From assembly GCF_004798865.1 (NCBI RefSeq), contig NW_025335268.1, forward strand, positions 29,916,731-29,980,730: DNA of 64,000 nucleotides, read 5' to 3'. Shown piece after piece: positions 23,085-34,569 of the stretch (positions within the stretch are counted from its first letter, which is position 1; the number at the start of each line of letters is the position of its first letter). The position numbers were made by a program, and so were the translations under genes. Origin of the DNA: Varanus komodoensis. Lineage: Eukaryota; Chordata; Lepidosauria; Squamata; Varanidae. Below the pieces are notes generated by a model. The model saw only the letters and a list, made by a program, of their open reading frames with translations. It had not been told where the DNA came from and ran no database searches.

Positions 23085-23825
23085 AAGTAACACATGACAA
23101 ATGCCAAGTTTTCCACCTAGGGAAAAAAACTTCAAATGCATTGATATAAGAAGGGGAATACTTGGTTCAACAGCACTGAAAAAGAAAAAGACCTTGGAAT
23201 TGCTGTCGACAGCAAGCTTGACATGGGCCAGCAATGTGATGCAGCAGCAAAAGAGGCAAAGTCTATGTATAAATAGAAACATCACTTCCAGGAAAAGAGA
23301 GTTACTAGTCTCCCTTTCCTCAGCACTTGTCAGACCTAACCTGGAATATTCTGGGCACCCACATTTTTAAAAGATGCAGAAAAACTAGGAAGGGTTCAGA
23401 GCAGGGCAACAAAGAAGATCCGCGGACTGGAAACTAAGCCAGGGAGGATTGGGGAGCTGAGCAAGTTTAGCCTCAAGAAGAGAAGACTATGAGGAGATAT
23501 GATAGCATTCTATAAGTGCCTCAAAGGCTGTCACAACGAGGGAGGAAAAGACCTCTTCTCACTCATCCCTGAGTGTAGGACATGGAAAAACAAACTTATA
23601 CCGCAGCACGTCAGATTCGGGAGAGACACCAGGAAAAACTTCCTGTCGGAGTGCTACTTCAGTGGAACCATTTGCCAAAGTGGTTGCGGGCTCTCCCACA
23701 CAGGAGACATTCAAGGAGAAACTGGACAATCATCTGAGAGGATGGTGTGACTTGGCCTCCAGGGGGTGGGATTTGATGGCCTACTTATCCCCTTCCAACG
23801 CTACTATTCTATGAATCTTTGACTC
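23085..23825 (+). mobile_element. CR1 LINE 3' end
   Basis: Plus-strand pieces read 'KEKDLGIAVDSKLDMGQQCD', 'LVSLSSALVRPNLEYSG' and, further on, 'RFGRDTRKNFLSECYFSGTI'. These match CR1 ORF2 C-terminal motifs (KDLGVLVDSKL...RPHLEYC...RRNFL). The 3' end is 'tgatggcctacttatcccct' then 'attctatgaatctttgac', the CR1 terminus. The frame shifts between blocks, with at least two breaks, so the copy is inactive and 5'-truncated. Confidence 0.75.
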
Positions 23826-23829
23826 TACC

Positions 23830-25370
23830 TGGGATCTGTTAAGGGGAGGCTGCATGTAGGCTAATTTGCACATCATTGTGAGGGTCTAATTGCCAAGTTA
23901 CCCACTGAAAAACACCAGTAGGAGGGGACTGGCCAAAGTTAGTGCACCACAAAATATAAAAGCCACAGAACTTCTGACAGGAAAAGTATGTGGCCTTCAT
24001 ACAATCAGACTCTAAACTGTGTTAAAGTCGAAGCCCAACAGTAATTTTACCCATGGAATCAATCAAGTCATCCCCTCTTCCTTCAGATCCTGAACACAAC
24101 TATTGTTAGAAATGTTCTCAGGTAACTAGAGAATGAAGCATAGAGAACTGGTCACAGGATTTTGGTGATGGAGGAACAGATCCTGTGGCTCTTGGGCTCC
24201 ATCACTCCACCTTGACTGGTGAGGGTGCAAAGCTCAGGCAGGACAAGAGATGCCAGTTTTTCAGCCATGCTTTCTAGATATGCCTTTATCCGAAATATGA
24301 AAGCCAGACAGCAGCAGGCAAGAATGTTTGGGCTGGTCCAGACTTGGTTATACTTAGGGTAGATCCATGAAATCATCAGCACAGTCCTAATACAAGTCCT
24401 ACTGATTTCATTGTGTTTAATCTTAATATTACTAAGTCCGGATCCAACCATACATACTGAAGCAGTTTACAGCATCGTCTGCTGATTCCAGGATTATAAG
24501 CTGCTGTAAGGCCCAAGAGCAAGGTGGCTGGGCTGGTCCTGACCTGGTCAAGAGTGATAAAAGATCCCCATGAGCAACCTATTGATTTTGTGAGGGATTC
24601 TTGACCTTCCGTCATCTCACTGCTTAATCCCCGGGCTTTAGCCCTTTAGAGAAGCATGATGTCTCCTGCAGTAGAGAACAGCTCTCACACATACACTCTA
24701 CAAAACAATCTGCTGAGGCTTACTTTTCAACTTCCACTACCTGTTGGCAGTATGTTTATCAATTGCTTTCTCTCCAGTAAATCACCACTGGATGAAACTG
24801 CTTGACCTAAAGCAGAGGTGCATGTGGGTTATCTAAGATTTTGCTGGGTTTTACTGACTGACCCATTTTGGCATTGTTTGCATTTGTAGTCTGACTGCAT
24901 TCCTACCTTTGATCTCCATTTTGTTTCCGTAGCGCCAGGGTGAGCAACAGAGATTAAATAAATGCAGAAGTTCAGAATGAACCCCTGTCTTTATCCCATG
25001 GTTTACATTCCCTCTGGCCATTCCTTTCTTGAAGAACACCTAGTCTTTGATCTGGCACAATATTCTTGCAGCTCTTATCTCACAACAAGTGGGCTCCACC
25101 AGTGGTGTCATTCCCTTTTAAGTAGCTCTGAGTATACTTTTCACACACCACTGTCTCCAAAGGGCAGGCATTTCCAGCCAAAAATAAGCTATTTATGATG
25201 ACATGGGTCAATGTTAAATCGATTCAACACATCCCTCCATTGCATCATTCTCTTATTTCGTATGTATCAACTTTTAATCTTGTGACACTGTCACAAAAGG
25301 TTAGAAAAGGGGTACTGGGAATTTCAAGAGTGTGACATGGACACTCCCACAAAATGCTGCTCTGGAAGTC
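23830..25370. other. Unassigned sequence with a weak internal duplication
   Basis: Two stretches, about 24300-24420 and 24505-24600, share a loose pattern ('gggctggtccagacttggt' and 'gggctggtcctgacctggt'), suggesting an old tandem duplication or two repeat copies. No gene seen. Confidence 0.35.
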
Positions 25371-25374
25371 TTGC

Positions 25375-25602
25375 TAGTTGCAAAGTCGCGTCTGCCCCAT
25401 TGCGACTCCATGGACAACACTCCTCCAGGCCTTCCTGTCCTCCACCATCTCCCAGAGTCCACCCAAGCTCACACCGACTGCCCCATTGACTCCATCTAGC
25501 CACCTCATCCTCTGCCATCCCCTCCTTCTTTTGCTGTCAACTGTTCCCAGCATTAGGGTCTTTTTCCAGTGAGTCCTTCCTTCTCATTAGGTCTTGCTCA
25601 AG
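25375..25602 (-). mobile_element. Bov-B LINE 3' fragment
   Basis: Read in reverse it encodes a degraded form of the same C-terminus as 18165-18375 (landmarks 'ctccaggccttcctgtcctc', 'gactccatctagccacctc'). Past it, 'gtctttttccagtgagtcct' is further upstream Bov-B sequence. No intact frame. Confidence 0.7.
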
Positions 25603-25604
25603 CA

Positions 25605-27485
25605 TAAAATGGCTGCTGTGAAACACATTTCCAACAAGGCAAACTGGAGACTAAAAGGACAGGAAGTTGCCCAAGAACCTCACTGCAAGAGAGAGGTGGG
25701 ATCTAAGCTACAAAACAGCCCCTTTGAATCCAAATACAGGGGGTCTTGAATACTTTGCTTTGCAGCATGCCTGCCTCCCAGTTAAATAATAAGAATGTTT
25801 AAGCATCTTCAGAAATATGAGTAAGAGCAGGAGGGCAGGGAGTATGGTGTAAAAAGAAGGGCCCACAAGCACCACTTTGGAAATTTGAGCCTTACCAGCC
25901 AGGTACCTAAATAAGAACTTTATTGTTTCTCTCCAACAAGTCCAGTACACCTACAGGAAATGCCTGATTCCACCCACGTACAGCAAATTCTAGTGCTGCT
26001 TAATGACAATGACACTAAGCACACAGACCCCAAAGAGATGTGCAAACAACAAGAGAGTATAAAAACAGCAAAGAGAAGAATCAGGTATTGTTCAAAGTTC
26101 AAGGTTAGCAAAACTGGAATTTCTCCAAGATTCTATAGCGAGAGAATTGCCACTCTTGCAAAAGTTGTCCCTTGTGGAATGTTTAATTATCTAGGCTTTA
26201 ATCCAGATCCACAGCTGGTGGACATCAGCTTGACACCACTCACTTCAGTGTAGTTTTGCTGACTGACAGAAATGTTGGTATTGGCTTTCAAAAGCTGCAT
26301 CTTGAGTAACTTAGTCAAGCCCTCTGCATACCTGTAGCACTGGGAAATCTAAGGTAAATTTGCAGACCCTCGTCCTGACACCATGTTCACTACCTGACGA
26401 TTTTTTAAAAAACATTGCTCCTTGATTGCAAAAGATAATACTGTAAAAATAAAAGTAAAAAGTTTGCAATCTTATGTGCACTGATCTGTAAGTCCTAATG
26501 AACACAACAGACTTACTTCTTCTGAGTAAACCTCCATAGGAACACACTGTGAAAGGAGTATCTTCCTACTAGTTTTATGGCAGTAATGCATCCTCCTTTG
26601 TAGAGAACAGTCTATGTTTGAGGGCTGTTAAGTCCAACTCCAGAAGAGCAAAGATTCTAAAGTTACCATCTGGGCAGCAAGCAAAGCAGACACACTGGTC
26701 ACCTGGTCACAGTCTTTATTTCTATGGTGCACTTTATTATATTGGTAATAAATTACATTCAGAACAAATCTGGACTATACAACCAAGTGAGCATGTGTGC
26801 AAATTTTTGTCTTTTGCCTTCTTTCGTGGTGATTCATTTCCTCTATTTGGGCCATGTATACGTGGTCTCCTAAGCAATAATCACAAGCAATATGCAAATG
26901 AGCTCAGAAGAAATGGTCCTGTGGCCCCTAAACGAGCTTCTGTCCATGGCGCTGGGAACCCAGCCCCTTTGCAGCTGGTGTGGAAGGAACTGCCCTGGCT
27001 GCTCTCCATGGTTGGGAAAGTGACCTTGGAGAGGAAAAGAGGGTATTCTGGGAGGCAGGAAGGGGAGGCAACTGGAGCGGCCATGATGCCACCTATCCTA
27101 ATAGCTTGTATCATGCTAGCCTCCTTCCCTCCTGCTCTGATGCCAAAGCTAGATTAGCAAAAGGCCTGTTTAGGTAAAGTGCAGGGATAAGAGCACAAGG
27201 AGGCAACTGCTCCAGGGAAGGCTGGAGACAGATGATCATTTGTATTTTTCCTAAGAAAGTTCAAGGCAGCTTGAAAGGAGAATCAATAATGCCAGGGTCT
27301 CTGCTTATCCCACTTCTCGGATTTGCAGGTTTTTTACTGTTTCAGAAACCCATTTGTTCAAAGTCAGTTGCAGGACAAAAGAAATCTGTGAGCACACTAT
27401 GAGAAGGAACGTTCCTCTAAAACCAGTTCTGACTGTCTTAAAGATCTGATCAATGGAAGAGTGGTTGGTTCAGATATTTTGGTCT
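25605..27485. other. Unassigned sequence
   Basis: About 26465-26542 carries an 'acttacttcttctgagtaaa' interspersed motif. A 179-codon plus-strand frame at 26618-27157 has no recognised domain and I do not call it a gene. Confidence 0.35.
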
Positions 27486-27489
27486 GTCC

Positions 27490-27582
27490 CATCAGCCCTA
27501 GTCAGCAAAGCCAATGGTAAGGTATCATGGGAGTTGTAGGCCAAAACATCTGGAGGACCACTATTTGCTCACCCCTGTAAGC
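27490..27582. mobile_element. Partial hAT-like MITE
   Basis: 'catgggagttgtaggccaaa' and 'acatctggaggaccactatt' match the right half of the palindromic family, and 'ccatcagccctagtcagca' is central sequence. Confidence 0.5.
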
Positions 27583-27944
27583 GCAGAATGCTTGCTCAAA
27601 TTCCTCCAAGAGAAACAATGTGAATTAAAATGGGAATACAATGGAGAATTATATTATTATTAAATGTAGAACTGGTTAGGATCTCAGTCTACTTTAGAAT
27701 TTACTTTAAGATCTTTCAAAATAGCTCAGATAACATTCTTAACTGGACCTTCATGAGAAATAAATAGCCCTGCAGCACAAAAACGGAAAAACGGATCTCT
27801 AACCAATGAGAACAGTTGTGAAAACCATCAACTCTAAAAGTGACAAGCTGTGTGTGTCCAAACTATTTTCTATTCCACTACAGTGAATTAATTATTCCTT
27901 TACGCACAGTCCTCACACACTCCCCTTCCTCTTATCCTTTGCCC

Positions 27945-28032
27945 TAGCCCAGCCTTTCCCATGCAGGCTGGGAATGATGAGATTTGAAGTCCAGTCCATC
28001 TGGAGGGCACCTGTCTGGCGAGGGCTGGCTGA
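27945..28032. mobile_element. Partial hAT-like MITE
   Basis: 'cccagcctttcccatgcagg' and 'agtccatctggagggcacct' are the two ends, with the centre shortened by deletion. Confidence 0.5.
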
Positions 28033-28034
28033 GG

Positions 28035-29730
28035 AAAGATCCTGCTGCAGCCTGCATGCATGTTCCCAAGTTTGGGGGCTCAGCATCAGGGCCAGGTCAG
28101 GGGTAGGCACGGCCGGGCACTTGCTGAGGACCCACGCTGCCAAGGGCCTATGAACTGAGAATCAGAGAAGAAGAGTTGCTTCTCTTCTTACCCCATGCAG
28201 CCTGCTTGTTCTCTCGCCGCTTGCGCTCTGGCCCAAACGGCTGCAGTTGTGGTAAGGAGCAGCAACAGACACCACTGCTTCCTTACTCATTGTCTCTGCA
28301 GCTGCTAGGCAAGCAAGCAACAGGAGGAAGAGGCGGAGGAGAGCAGGAGGAGGAGGAACAAACGGCACTGGGGAGAAGGTGGACTCCTTCCCTCAGTCCG
28401 TCTGCCAAAGAGGCCAAGCTCTAGGAGACAGCTTTGTTTAGTATGTACGATAGGACAAAGACACAGGCAGGAGGGCAGGAGGTTTTGTTCAATTGTGCCA
28501 AAACATGCTAACTAAAACTAACTTAGAGAAGAGTGCACAAACATTGCTGCATTCTTGCCTTTGTATCTTATGAATAAAAAACGATTGTCCCTCTACAACC
28601 TAACGGCATGTCCTAACTTAACTTGCAGATGAGCTGAATGCTTGCAGAACTCTTGCAGGCTTTCAGCAAGATTGTGCAGATTGTCGGTCTGAGAACAGTA
28701 GAGCAGGTTGCCTTGTACAAAAAGATGTGATAGGTTTGCCTTTGATAGAACAGATGTCAAAAAGGGAAAGGTGGAAATGCTTCCAGAAGGAAGATTTTCT
28801 AAGTGTCTGCAGTGCTGAAAGAGCCTGATTCATACCTGCAAATCAAACCAAGCCTGTACCATTTGCCATGCTGGTGGATGCTAGGAAAAACATGTGGGAA
28901 AATACGGCATCAGGGAGCAAGCTAGAGTAGAAATCTGTTCCATCACACGTGGTTCCTGTTAATGGTGTCCTGGGACAGGATGCCGTAAAGGTTGTTTTTC
29001 TTATCATTCCGGAGAGGATTTAGGAAGCATACCATCTGCCGCAGCCAAGCGCTAATTGAAAGAAGAGGCTCAAACACCTGAGAAGCATGTTGGTGATAAA
29101 AGATAATTTAAAGGGGCTGGGAATGCGGGAGACACCATAGTGTGCCTTGCTGCACAGCATTCCATAAAGCAGAATTTTCTCTGTCCTTTTCCAAGCACAT
29201 GGAGACATCTTCCCTAAGATGCTGCAGCATCTTAGGAAAATCTACAAAACTCAAGTTTGTGGTGTACATATTTCCCAATCTCCTTTGTGCTCTACTTCCA
29301 AGTTCTTTCTCTAATAGGCAACAAATGGCACTGTTTAACTTTTATACTGCAATGATTCTTTATTGCATCAATATTAATAATATAATAAGTTCCCCTGCCG
29401 CTGATAACTGTTCTTTCCTTCAAATTCTTCCACAGCGCTTCAGGCTTTTTCAATTTTACAGTTACAGCACTTCTGAGAAAAGTAAATATTTGTGGAAATG
29501 ATTGCTCACTTTAAAAGCATTGTGAAATAGTCACTTATTCAAGGTCCACGTCTATCAGCTTGGCTGAACTAAAGCAATCTTCTCAACAAAACTGGGGAAA
29601 TGGGAGAAATGGTATTTTGGTTTTGGTACATTGCCATAAAGGAGAAAATGCATCACCAAAAAGAGAAGCCCAATTTGCCTACAATATGCACGTGCTAATA
29701 TATATGGAAATTTAGGAATAATTACTACAA
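28035..29730. other. Unassigned sequence
   Basis: 28164-28420 is purine-rich ('gaggaagaggcggaggagag') and gives chance frames. No gene seen. Confidence 0.35.
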
Positions 29731-29732
29731 TT

Positions 29733-29960
29733 AGCCAGTGTGGTGTAGTGGTTAAGAGCTGGGACTGGGACTCAGACGATCTGGGTTCTAGTCCCTGCTC
29801 AGCCATGGAGCCAACTGGGTGGCTTTGGGCCAGTCACAGACTCTCAGCCCAACCTACCTCACAGGGTTGTTGTTGTGGGGATAAGATGGAGGAGGAGAAT
29901 GATGTAAGCTGCCTTGAGCCCTTTGTAGGAAAAAGGCAGGCTATAAATTGAAAAAAAAAA
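29733..29960 (+). repeat. Sauria-type SINE, well preserved
   Basis: Full length. The head 'gccagtgtggtgtagtggtt' contains the A box, 'gatctgggttctagtccc' the B box, and 'cctacctcacagggttgttg' the body. It ends 'aggctataaattg' plus about 10 A. It closely resembles the copy at 57933-58176, so both are probably young. Confidence 0.9.
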
Positions 29961-30159
29961 TTAAAATAGACATGTGATATATCTTGCCCTGGTGGAGAAA
30001 GCTGCGACTAGGTGTCTCTGGGCTTTCTGCTCTCTTGAGGGTTCTCTACAATGAACTTGGACACACAACCCTTCAAAAAGAGGGTGACTTCAAACGGAGA
30101 ACTGTCCTGTGGCAGTCTTTCAAATCGAGGATTATACTCTCCAAAGTAAAATACATGGC

Positions 30160-30312
30160 CACCCTGCAAAATGACTTCCCTCAGCAGTTTCACGTCGATA
30201 TTGAAAAGCAGAGGGGCCAAGGTGCAGCCCTGGGGCACCCCACAAGCCAACGGCCGTGGAGTGAAGCAGAAGTCCCCCACGCCAGCTTCTGAGACCTTAG
30301 TGGATGGGCTCA
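30160..30312 (-). mobile_element. LINE reverse transcriptase fragment (L2/CR1 type)
   Basis: The minus-strand frame 30008-30364 contains 'CGVPQGCTLAPLLFNIDVKL', matching reverse transcriptase motif 4 (GVPQGS-L-PLLFNI), followed by 'REVILQGG'. The catalytic YADD block is absent. The rest of this 118-codon frame, down to about 30010, is not recognised. Confidence 0.55.
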
Positions 30313-30373
30313 ATCGCCACTGATGATGCTGCACTGCACACACCCATTCCTTGGCACAAGTCATCTAGTAGGC

Positions 30374-30588
30374 TATCCAGTGTGGTGTGTGGTTAGGGAG
30401 CTGGGCTGCAACTTGGGAGCTCTGGGTTCCAGACCCCACTCAGCCATTAAACTCACTGGGTGGCTTTGGGCCGATCACTGATTCTCAGTCCAACGTACCT
30501 TGCAGGACTGCTGTGAGGAAGAAATAAGAGGCCACCTTGAGTACTCTGCAGGAAAAGGGGTGGGATATAATGTAATGCTAAATAAAAG
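30374..30588 (+). repeat. Sauria-type SINE, older
   Basis: 'ccagtgtggtgtgtggttag' head, 'gctctgggttccagacccc' B box, 'ggctttgggccgatcactga' body, 'ggtgggatataatgtaatg' tail. More diverged than its neighbour at 29733. Confidence 0.8.
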
Positions 30589-30802
30589 TGATTTCTGCCC
30601 CAGAACGATCTCTGAACCAACACTGGAAAGGATCCAGTTGATCAGCTATTGTGTTTTCTTCTGATTTGACCCACACACTTTCAAGCTTTTCTCCTCCCAA
30701 AAAGGGTTTTCTTGCTCTCTGACCTTTCTTACCTTACGCAGCTGGGAACGGGGAGCCTCACTATTCATCTCTTCAAGGGAAGGTACTGTTACTAGTAAAA
30801 GC

Positions 30803-31226
30803 TACCGTTAGTACCTGAAGGAGCTTACGTCCATATATGCCCGCCCGCCCCCTGAGATCAGCGGGAGAGGCCCTTCTCCGGGAACCCTCCGTGAAGGAAA
30901 TTAGGAGGATAGGTACTCGGAGGAGGGCTTTCTCTGTGGTGGCGCCCAATCTATGGAATGCGCTCCCCAGAGAGGTCCACCTGGCGCCGTCGTTATTTGT
31001 TTTTCAGTGCCAGGCGAAGACCTTTTTATTCAAGCGTCATTTTAATTGTTAATGTTATTTTTATTTTAAAGTTTTTTGGCCAGGGAGACTTATTGTATAC
31101 AGTTACGTGTATTTTATATTGTTTTTATGTATTTTAATTTATTTATTTGTAAGCCGCCCCGAGGCTTTGGCGAATGGGGCAGCCTAGAAATTTTCTAAAT
31201 AAATAAAATAAATAAATAAATAAAAA
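30803..31226 (+). mobile_element. L2-clade LINE 3' end, 5'-truncated
   Basis: The 71-codon frame at 30837-31052 reads 'RPLRSAGEALLREPSVKEIR' and ends 'AKTFLFKRHFNC'. It is nearly the same as the C-terminus of the 12960-14215 copy (…REPSVREIRR…AKTFLFKQHFKC). The 3' UTR ends 'taagccgccccgaggctttg' and a long (aaat)n tail to 31226. This is the same young subfamily, dead by truncation. Confidence 0.85.
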
Positions 31227-31344
31227 GCAAGTTCTCCACCCTTGCCAGGACAAAAATAGGGTTTCCTAATTTCCTAGGAGTGTTGGGAATCTGCTAGAGC
31301 CTCTGCTGCAGATTCTCTCTGTATTGTACCCACAGGTGCCTACC

Positions 31345-31772
31345 CAGTCCCTTAGTCATCATCAGAGGCCCTTCTAGAAGAAGGAGCCCCCTCCTCAGGA
31401 AATAAGGAGTGGGGGGCTACAAGAAGAAGGGCCTTTTCAGCAGTGGCACCCCAACTTTGGAATAAGCTCCCCAGAGAGGCACCGTCTTCATATTCTTTCC
31501 AGCACCAGGCAAAGACCTTTTCATTTTTCTGGTTTTTTTAACTGTTAGATGATTTTAATGGTTTTTAAATTTTATATCTGACTCCTGACCGTGATTATGC
31601 CTTTCATGTCACTTTGGGTTCCGAGACATTTAATAATGGCATGGCTTTACTTGGCAGATTGTTAGATTTTAATAGTGCTTTATTTTTAATCCTGTTTTAT
31701 TTTTTTTATTTGTAACCTACCCAGGGAGCTAATGGGGCAGGATTTTAAAAAAGTACCCTCAAATAAATAAAC
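31345..31772 (+). mobile_element. Older L2-clade LINE 3' end
   Basis: 'agaagggccttttcagcagt' and 'ggaataagctccccagagag' match the coding end of L2. The 3' UTR ends 'ttgtaacctacccagggagc' and an (aaat/aaac) tail. No intact frame. It lies directly downstream of the younger copy in the same orientation. Confidence 0.7.
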
Positions 31773-31774
31773 AA

Positions 31775-32690
31775 ACAAACAAATACATGTTGTGGGAAGC
31801 ATGGGAGAGGTATAAATGGGCTGGAATACAGGCTGCATGGTTCTTAATACCATCTGCCACTTTGTTAAGAGGGCCACGGATAGGATCCAGCCCAAACACT
31901 CTGCACCTCAACCAAGAGGCAGCCACTGCCAGGGTCCATATGCTCTCACTATACCGAGTGTGCATCTGCATTCTTTGCATGGGCACCGCTTCAGCACCAA
32001 AGCCAGGTGCATTTCGCTAGGACATAAGCTCCAAGCTTGCCAAAAGTCAGAAGGCGCGCCAGAAAGCAGCCTGCCTGGCAGCAAGCCTCCTATTCTTCAT
32101 TTCTTGGCACGGGCGTGAAGAATAAGTGAGTCCTTCTCACAACATTTATTTAGCAAATAATATATTCATATTGTGTTTGGCTGGTAACTGCAAAGAAAGC
32201 ATACCGTGTTATTAAATGCTGTGTTAACGTGGCCGTTCCTGTATGAAAATCAAGTTGATCCCATCGAAGTTCTCTTGGAGGAACGGGCTGCATTGACCGC
32301 CCATACCTACGTTCTGAATCCGTTCTTCTCTGCAAGCAAGGAGGTGGCAGGACAAAGCAGCACAGCTCTAAGCAAAGATTGTGCCTGTATAACAAGCCTG
32401 CTTCCTTTTAATTAGAGGTTGGCTCCCTTTGCAGTGCATTGGTCCACCAGCAGTGTTCAGACATCTGTGTCCTGCAAGAACTGTGAAGCAGCTCAACACA
32501 GGGAGTAGAACACAGGTGATGACAATATGCATCTTCCATGCTAGTTTTTGTAGCAGCCAGCCTAGTTAGACACAGAGCATCTCAGCCTTTCTTGAGACAA
32601 TGGGTTTCTAGTCCTCATTGCTACTGTGAAAATAGGAACTGACAGGAATATGGGATATGAAGTTCTGAACAAATGAAGTGGAGCCATTTG
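31775..32690. other. Unassigned sequence
   Basis: No gene or repeat recognised. Confidence 0.35.
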
Positions 32691-32694
32691 AGCC

Positions 32695-33275
32695 AATCAA
32701 TAAATGTATTTAATTATTTTCTATACCACCCAATAGCTCAAGTTCTCTGGGCAGTCAACTATAATATATACTATAAATACAATATAGATTAAAACAATAA
32801 AATACCACATTACATTAAAAAATTTAAACTCTAGCTAAAACCTCATTTTTAAAACTAAACCATACTGAAAGGCCTGCAGGGAAACAGCTAACAGTGCCCC
32901 CCCACCCCCACCATTTCCATGTGTTATTTAGAGCTGATAAATGCCTCAGCAAAGAGGGTGGTCTTAACCTGCTACCTAAAAGATAATAAAAGTGGGGCCA
33001 GGTGGGCCTCAGTAAGGAGATTGTTTACACCAGTTGAGCCTCCCTTGGCAGCAGTATCTGAGGGAAGACCTCAGATGCTGAGGAGAGTGTCCAGATATAT
33101 TGTGGTTCAAAAGGTGTTTCATTGGGTATTGTGGTCTCAAGCTATGGAGGACTTTGCAGGTTAAGAACAGCACCTTGAATTGGGCTTGGAAACATATAAG
33201 CAGCCACTGCAAGCAGCCCAGAATGGGAGTTATATGTTTTGACCGCCTGGTTCCAATTATTAGTCTGGCTGTGGG
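32695..33275 (-). mobile_element. Old L2-clade LINE 3' end
   Basis: The tail at the left ('caataaatgtatttaattat', 'ctataccacccaatagctca') reads in reverse as an L2 terminus. The minus frame 33009-33338 gives 'ITPILGCLQWLLICFQAQFK' then 'VLFLTCKVLHSLRPQY', matching the L2 C-terminal motif (ITPVL..LHWLPI..RA.FKVLV.T.KAL). Broken. Confidence 0.7.
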
Positions 33276-33279
33276 ACAC

Positions 33280-34160
33280 AGTAAATGAAAATCTGTGCCA
33301 TGGGGAAGGCAACTTCCAAATTCTCTTCCAGCTCCCATCCGAGAAAGCTTGGTAAAGCAATGAGTCTGTTGTTCATGCTGTGCTTCATAGGGATTGCATT
33401 ATACTCATCACAACCAGAGGAGGTGAATTGAAAGACTTTTGCGTCTGGTTTTGTGGGTGTGGATGCTTCTGGTGAACAAAAATGAGACAGAAATCCTTGT
33501 AGAATATTGAGGTCTAGCTTTTTATCTACTGGCACAAAGCCAGTCAATGTTGTCTTGAAGGTGAGCATGATGAAAATCTCTGGGGACTAGCACTGGGCGA
33601 CAGTCATTGTGCAAGGACACAATGGCACCGGCATTCCAGCCACGTGAGCTCCTTTAAGGCTTGGCATAAACAGATGGTCTGGTAAGACAAAAGAGTGAGC
33701 ATCCACTTTGAGCAAATCTTCTACGCTCATCAGCAACATCGTGTGGCTTTTCTTAGATATTAGGAACTCTGCAGCTCATATAAATGGCCTTCTTCCTATA
33801 GCACTGTTCTCACGCTAGGAGTGCCAGTTCCAGTGCCAGTAGTATTCCATCTGGTCGCCATGAAAGGGGGACCGGCCTCGCTGCAGGACATAACCGTTTC
33901 TTGCTTTTAAGTCATCTGAAGGGATGCATCACCCATCACTGCAAAGTTCTCAAGGACCATCATGACGCTGGTAAAAGCGGAGTGGCAGGCTATTTCTGGA
34001 AGAAACAGAGGCTAAATTTGCTAGCCTCTGTTTAGAAGGATTGTGTAAATCCTTCCATGCTTTAACAGAAGAGCACAGGAACATTTAGAGAGAAATATTT
34101 TTTTAAAGTCATCAGATGGTTCTGGTAGGACAGCATTTGTGTTCATCCCCAAATACTGTT
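33280..34160. other. Unassigned sequence with a 102-codon minus frame
   Basis: The minus-strand frame at 33260-33568 is open for 102 codons, but I recognise no family in it and stops return upstream. It lies between two L2 copies. It may be unrecognised insert sequence or chance. Confidence 0.3.
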
Positions 34161-34566
34161 CCAGGTGCCATCTGAGATCGGCGGGAGAGGCCCTTCTCCG
34201 GGAACCCTCCGTTAAAGAAATTAGGAGGGTGGCTACTTGGAGGAGGGCTTTCTCAGCGGTGGCGCCTAAGTTATGGAATGCGCTCCCCAGAGAGGTCCGC
34301 CTGGCGCCGTCGTTATTTGTTTTTCGGCGCCAGGCGAAGACCTTTTTATTTAAGCAGCATTTTAAATGTTAATATTATTGAATTTTAATTATTGAATTTT
34401 ATCTGGCCAGGGCGGCTTATTTTATATTGTATGTTTATATTTTATTCTAATGTTTATATTTTTAATTTATGATTATGATTATTTAACTTATTGTTGTAAG
34501 CCGCCCCGAGGCTTTGGCGAATGGGGTGGCAGAAAAATGTTTTAATAAATAAAATAAATAAATAAT
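34160..34566 (+). mobile_element. L2-clade LINE 3' end, young subfamily
   Basis: The frame 34139-34372 carries 'LRSAGEALLREPSVKEIRRV' and ends 'AKTFLFKQHFKC', the same last 12 residues as the 12960-14215 copy. The 3' UTR is 'taagccgccccgaggctttg' plus an (aaat)n tail. 5'-truncated. Confidence 0.85.
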
Positions 34567-34569
34567 CTG

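Noticed and set aside
26618-27157. 179-codon plus-strand frame
   Set aside because: No domain, mixed composition, and a minus-strand frame covers the same bases.
33260-33568. 102-codon minus-strand frame thought to be a processed pseudogene
   Set aside because: No family was recognised, stops appear upstream at about the chance rate, and another frame over the same DNA belongs to the adjoining L2.
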